DNA of 7,093 bases from an uncultured Selenomonadaceae bacterium (GTDB lineage: Bacteria > Bacillota > Negativicutes > Selenomonadales > Selenomonadaceae). The position numbers and the translations under genes were made by a program. Positions 5,030 through 7,093 of the stretch are shown piece after piece. Below the pieces are notes generated by a model that made no database searches, was not told the DNA's origin, and saw nothing but the letters and a program-made list of their open reading frames with translations. How positions within the stretch are numbered: position 1 is the first letter of the stretch; every line of letters begins with the position of its first letter. The stretch covers positions 1 through 7,093 of the forward strand of contig CAJONF010000192.1 in the NCBI GenBank assembly GCA_905236665.1, read 5' to 3'.

Positions 5030-6943
5030 ATGTCTGAAAAAATGCAGTTCCAAGCCGAAACCAAACGTTTGCTTGATTTGGTTGTCAATTCGATTTACAC
5101 AAACAAGGAAATTTTTTTGCGCGAACTCATTTCAAATGCCAGCGACGCCATTGACAAGTTGCGTATTGAATCGTTGACGAACAAGTCACTGGAAATTGAC
5201 ATTGAGCCGGAAATTTTTATCCTTCCTGATGAAAAAACAAAGACCATTACAATTTCTGACAACGGCATTGGTATGACACGCGAGGAAGTCATCGCCAACA
5301 TCGGCACGATAGCCAAGAGCGGTACGAAAGATTTTCTCGATAAACTGCACGAGGCAAGCGGTGCGGCAGCTCAAGAGCTTATCGGTCAATTCGGCGTAGG
5401 ATTTTATTCTGCGTTCATTGTTGCCGATAAAGTCGAACTGATCACACGTAAGGTCGGTACAAGCACAGCTTCCGGCGTAAAGTGGACAAGTGATGGCGCG
5501 GGCGAATATGAAATTGAAAACTGCAACAAAGAGATTAACGGAACGATAATTGTTTTGCACCTTAAAAAAGAATTCACCAGCGACGACACTTTAGGCGAAT
5601 ACGACTTCACCGACGTTTATCAGCTTGAACGCCTTATCAAAAAATATTCCGACTTTGTACGCTACCCAATTAAAATGAATTTTGAAATTAAAGGCAAGGC
5701 AGAGGATGAACCGGAAATCGAAATCCGCACGATTAATTCTATGAAACCGCTGTGGGCGCGTAGTAAATCCGAAATCACCAACGAAGAGTACGACGAATTT
5801 TTTAAACAACAGTTGCATGAATGGGAAGCACCATTGGACGTTCTCCACGTCAAAGCGGAGGGCACCATTGAATATACCGCGCTCCTTTGCATACCTAAGC
5901 ACGCGCCGAACAACCTTTACTACTCCGATTATGAGGCGGGCTTGCAGTTGTATTCTCGCCACGTCTTCATCATGGACAAGTGCAAAGATTTTTTGCCGGA
6001 TTATTTGCGTTTCGTCAAAGGGCTGGTTGATTCGCCTGATTTGCCGCTCAACATTTCCCGCGAACTTCTTCAGCAAAGCACCGGCGTTAAAGTTATCGGC
6101 AAGGCATTAGAAAAAAATATTCAAAAGCAACTTGGCAAAATGTTAAAAGATGACCGCAAAAAGTACGAAACTTTTTGGAAAGAGTTTGGCAAGTCGATAA
6201 AAATTGGCGTGTATCATTCTGTGTTCGATACGAAACTTCAAGACAGCTTAAAAGATTTGCTCATCTTCCCAACGTCGCGGGACGGAAAATTTTCTACGCT
6301 GGCTGAATATGTCGAACGTATGCCCGATTTCCAGAAAAAAATTTACACGGCGGCGGGCAAAGATTCTGCGGCGATTGACAAACTGCCGCAAATGGAACTT
6401 TTGAGAGACCGCGGGCTTGAAGTAATTTATTTAACTGACCCCGTGGACGAATTCGCAGTTGCCGCTCTGAAAAAATACGCCGATAAAGAAATTCAATCGA
6501 TAACGCAGGAAAATTTTGAGCTTGACGACGCCGAATCGCAGAAAGTTAAAGCCGAAGTCGAAGAAATCGCTAAGACTCGCGAAGATTTGCTTAAAGACGT
6601 TAAAGCGGCAATCGGCGACGCGGTAAATGAAGTTCGTTTGACTTCGCGGCTTAAATCTGGCGCAGTCTGTTTAGTCACCGGAGAGGGCGGTCCTTCGCTG
6701 ACAATGGAAAAAACTTTTTCGGCGATGAATAATTCACTGTTCAAAGCAAAAGTAATTTTGGAACTCAATCCCAATCATGCCGTCTTTAAAAAACTTGAGA
6801 ACTTGCACGCGCAAGGTAAAGATTCGCCTGAATTTAAAGATCTGTGCAATACGCTTTATTCGCTCGCATTGCTGATTGAAGGTTTTATGCCCGAAAATCC
6901 CGCCGAACTTGCCAACAAAATTACAGATTTGCTCACGAAATAA
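5030..6943 (+). CDS. htpG: Molecular chaperone HtpG (bacterial Hsp90)
   Basis: HtpG is a homodimeric cytosolic ATP-driven chaperone. The product has 637 residues, within the usual range. The N-terminal GHKL ATPase domain (1 to about 220) shows FLRELISNASDAIDKLR (29-45) with the catalytic Glu32 and Mg-binding Asn36, SDNGIGM (76-82) with the adenine-contacting Asp77, the lid region IAKSGT (94-99), GQFGVGFYSAF (119-129), and GTIIVLHL. The middle domain has PLWARSKSEI (240-249), GLQLYSRHVFI and the ATP-contacting Arg344 in NISRELLQQS. The C-terminal dimerisation domain includes SRLKSGAVCLV near 550. The start at ATG 5030 follows AAAGGAGA (5013-5020) with about 9 nt spacing. It is separated from prs by a terminator, so it needs its own promoter, which I cannot place with confidence. 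No CIRCE or CtsR-like heat-shock operator is visible in 4930-5029. Confidence 0.97.
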   Translation: MSEKMQFQAETKRLLDLVVNSIYTNKEIFLRELISNASDAIDKLRIESLTNKSLEIDIEPEIFILPDEKTKTITISDNGIGMTREEVIANIGTIAKSGTKDFLDKLHEASGAAAQELIGQFGVGFYSAFIVADKVELITRKVGTSTASGVKWTSDGAGEYEIENCNKEINGTIIVLHLKKEFTSDDTLGEYDFTDVYQLERLIKKYSDFVRYPIKMNFEIKGKAEDEPEIEIRTINSMKPLWARSKSEITNEEYDEFFKQQLHEWEAPLDVLHVKAEGTIEYTALLCIPKHAPNNLYYSDYEAGLQLYSRHVFIMDKCKDFLPDYLRFVKGLVDSPDLPLNISRELLQQSTGVKVIGKALEKNIQKQLGKMLKDDRKKYETFWKEFGKSIKIGVYHSVFDTKLQDSLKDLLIFPTSRDGKFSTLAEYVERMPDFQKKIYTAAGKDSAAIDKLPQMELLRDRGLEVIYLTDPVDEFAVAALKKYADKEIQSITQENFELDDAESQKVKAEVEEIAKTREDLLKDVKAAIGDAVNEVRLTSRLKSGAVCLVTGEGGPSLTMEKTFSAMNNSLFKAKVILELNPNHAVFKKLENLHAQGKDSPEFKDLCNTLYSLALLIEGFMPENPAELANKITDLLTK

Positions 6944-6947
6944 ATAC

Positions 6948-6960
6948 GCATTAAAAATGC
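6948..6960 (+). repeat. Small inverted repeat after htpG
   Basis: GCATT and AATGC flank AAA, a perfect 5-bp stem starting 4 nt after the htpG stop codon. There is no T-run after it, so it is not a standard terminator. It could be a weak 3' hairpin or chance. Confidence 0.3.
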
Positions 6961-6977
6961 AACAGAAACGGATTTAG

Positions 6978-7093
6978 TTGACTAGCCGCGCAATGGAACT
7001 CTCAATGGACGTAGCAGAGATAGCGGCGTCTGAATTTAAATTGCCCGCCGATATCGGCGAGCAGGATTTTTTCAGCGAAGATACGAATTTTTC
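6978..7093 (+). CDS. Unidentified reading frame, N-terminal part only
   Basis: The frame is open after a TAG at 6975-6977 and runs off the right edge. Possible starts are TTG 6978, ATG 6993 and ATG 7005; none has a good ribosome binding site, so the start is unsettled. From ATG 6993 the product begins MELSMDVAEIAASEF, continues KLPADIGEQDFFSE, and is acidic, soluble-looking and without a signal peptide or membrane segment. The helix followed by an 'LPADI...DFF' turn recalls the first part of acyl-carrier-type proteins, but the stretch is too short to claim it, and the modification-site Ser would lie outside the window. It starts 34 nt or more after htpG. It contains the palindrome at 7046-7059. 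It may instead be non-coding. Confidence 0.4.
   Translation, partial: MTSRAMELSMDVAEIAASEFKLPADIGEQDFFSEDTNF
7043..7072 (+). terminator. Palindromic hairpin followed by T-run, possible htpG terminator
   Basis: CGCCGATATCGGCG (7046-7059) is a perfect 14-bp palindrome, extendable past one C-A mismatch by GC/GC to 7043-7062. Six T follow at 7067-7072 after AGGA. This could end htpG transcription about 100 nt after its stop codon. Against it, the T-run is slightly displaced and the site lies inside an open frame that may be a gene. Confidence 0.3.

Noticed and set aside
5817..6110. 97-codon + strand frame inside htpG
   Set aside because: It is an out-of-frame reading of the conserved HtpG middle domain, with no family resemblance.
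1..7093. Frequent AAAATTT-type runs, considered as a dispersed signal such as an uptake word
   Set aside because: Most lie in coding sequence at Lys-Asn/Ile-Leu/Phe codons and fit the codon bias; a genome count would be needed to claim more.
1..7093. tRNA or rRNA genes, CRISPR arrays, insertion sequences, riboswitches
   Set aside because: None seen; the gaps between genes are under 200 bases and filled by promoters, terminators and the hicA remnant.

Overview
The window is a compact stretch of bacterial housekeeping genes, all on the + strand. In order it holds the 3' end of thyX, a single-gene rpiB unit, the run ispE - FCD-type GntR regulator - (broken hicA) - glmU - prs, then htpG and the start of an unidentified reading frame. 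The order ispE / regulator / glmU / prs is the Firmicutes one (in Bacillus subtilis ispE-purR-yabJ-spoVG-glmU-prs). Here an FCD-type GntR regulator sits where purR would be, and yabJ and spoVG are absent. Together with strong Shine-Dalgarno sites, medium GC and many AAAATTT-type runs, this suggests a Firmicutes bacterium, perhaps of the Negativicutes. That placement is inference from gene order and not a database result.

Layout. 1-191: C-terminal 62 residues of the flavin-dependent thymidylate synthase. 188-738: a self-contained rpiB unit whose sigma70-type promoter overlaps the thyX stop codon and which ends in a rho-independent terminator. 770-4980: a promoter (TTGCCA, 17 bp, TG-extended TAGAAT), then ispE, gntR, a hicA remnant, glmU and prs with short gaps or overlaps, closed by a second strong terminator, so most simply one operon. 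5030-6943: htpG with its own strong ribosome binding site and no recognisable heat-shock operator. 6944-7093: a short gap, then an open frame running off the window that contains a 14-bp palindrome followed by a T-run.

The genes supply central precursors: dTMP (ThyX), ribose 5-phosphate (RpiB) which feeds PRPP (Prs), isoprenoid precursors (IspE), UDP-GlcNAc for the cell envelope (GlmU), and protein folding (HtpG). No new system is visible. The most unusual item is the internally deleted HicA toxin gene at 2388-2485, whose start codon overlaps the stop of the GntR gene and whose former C-terminus is still readable in another frame.
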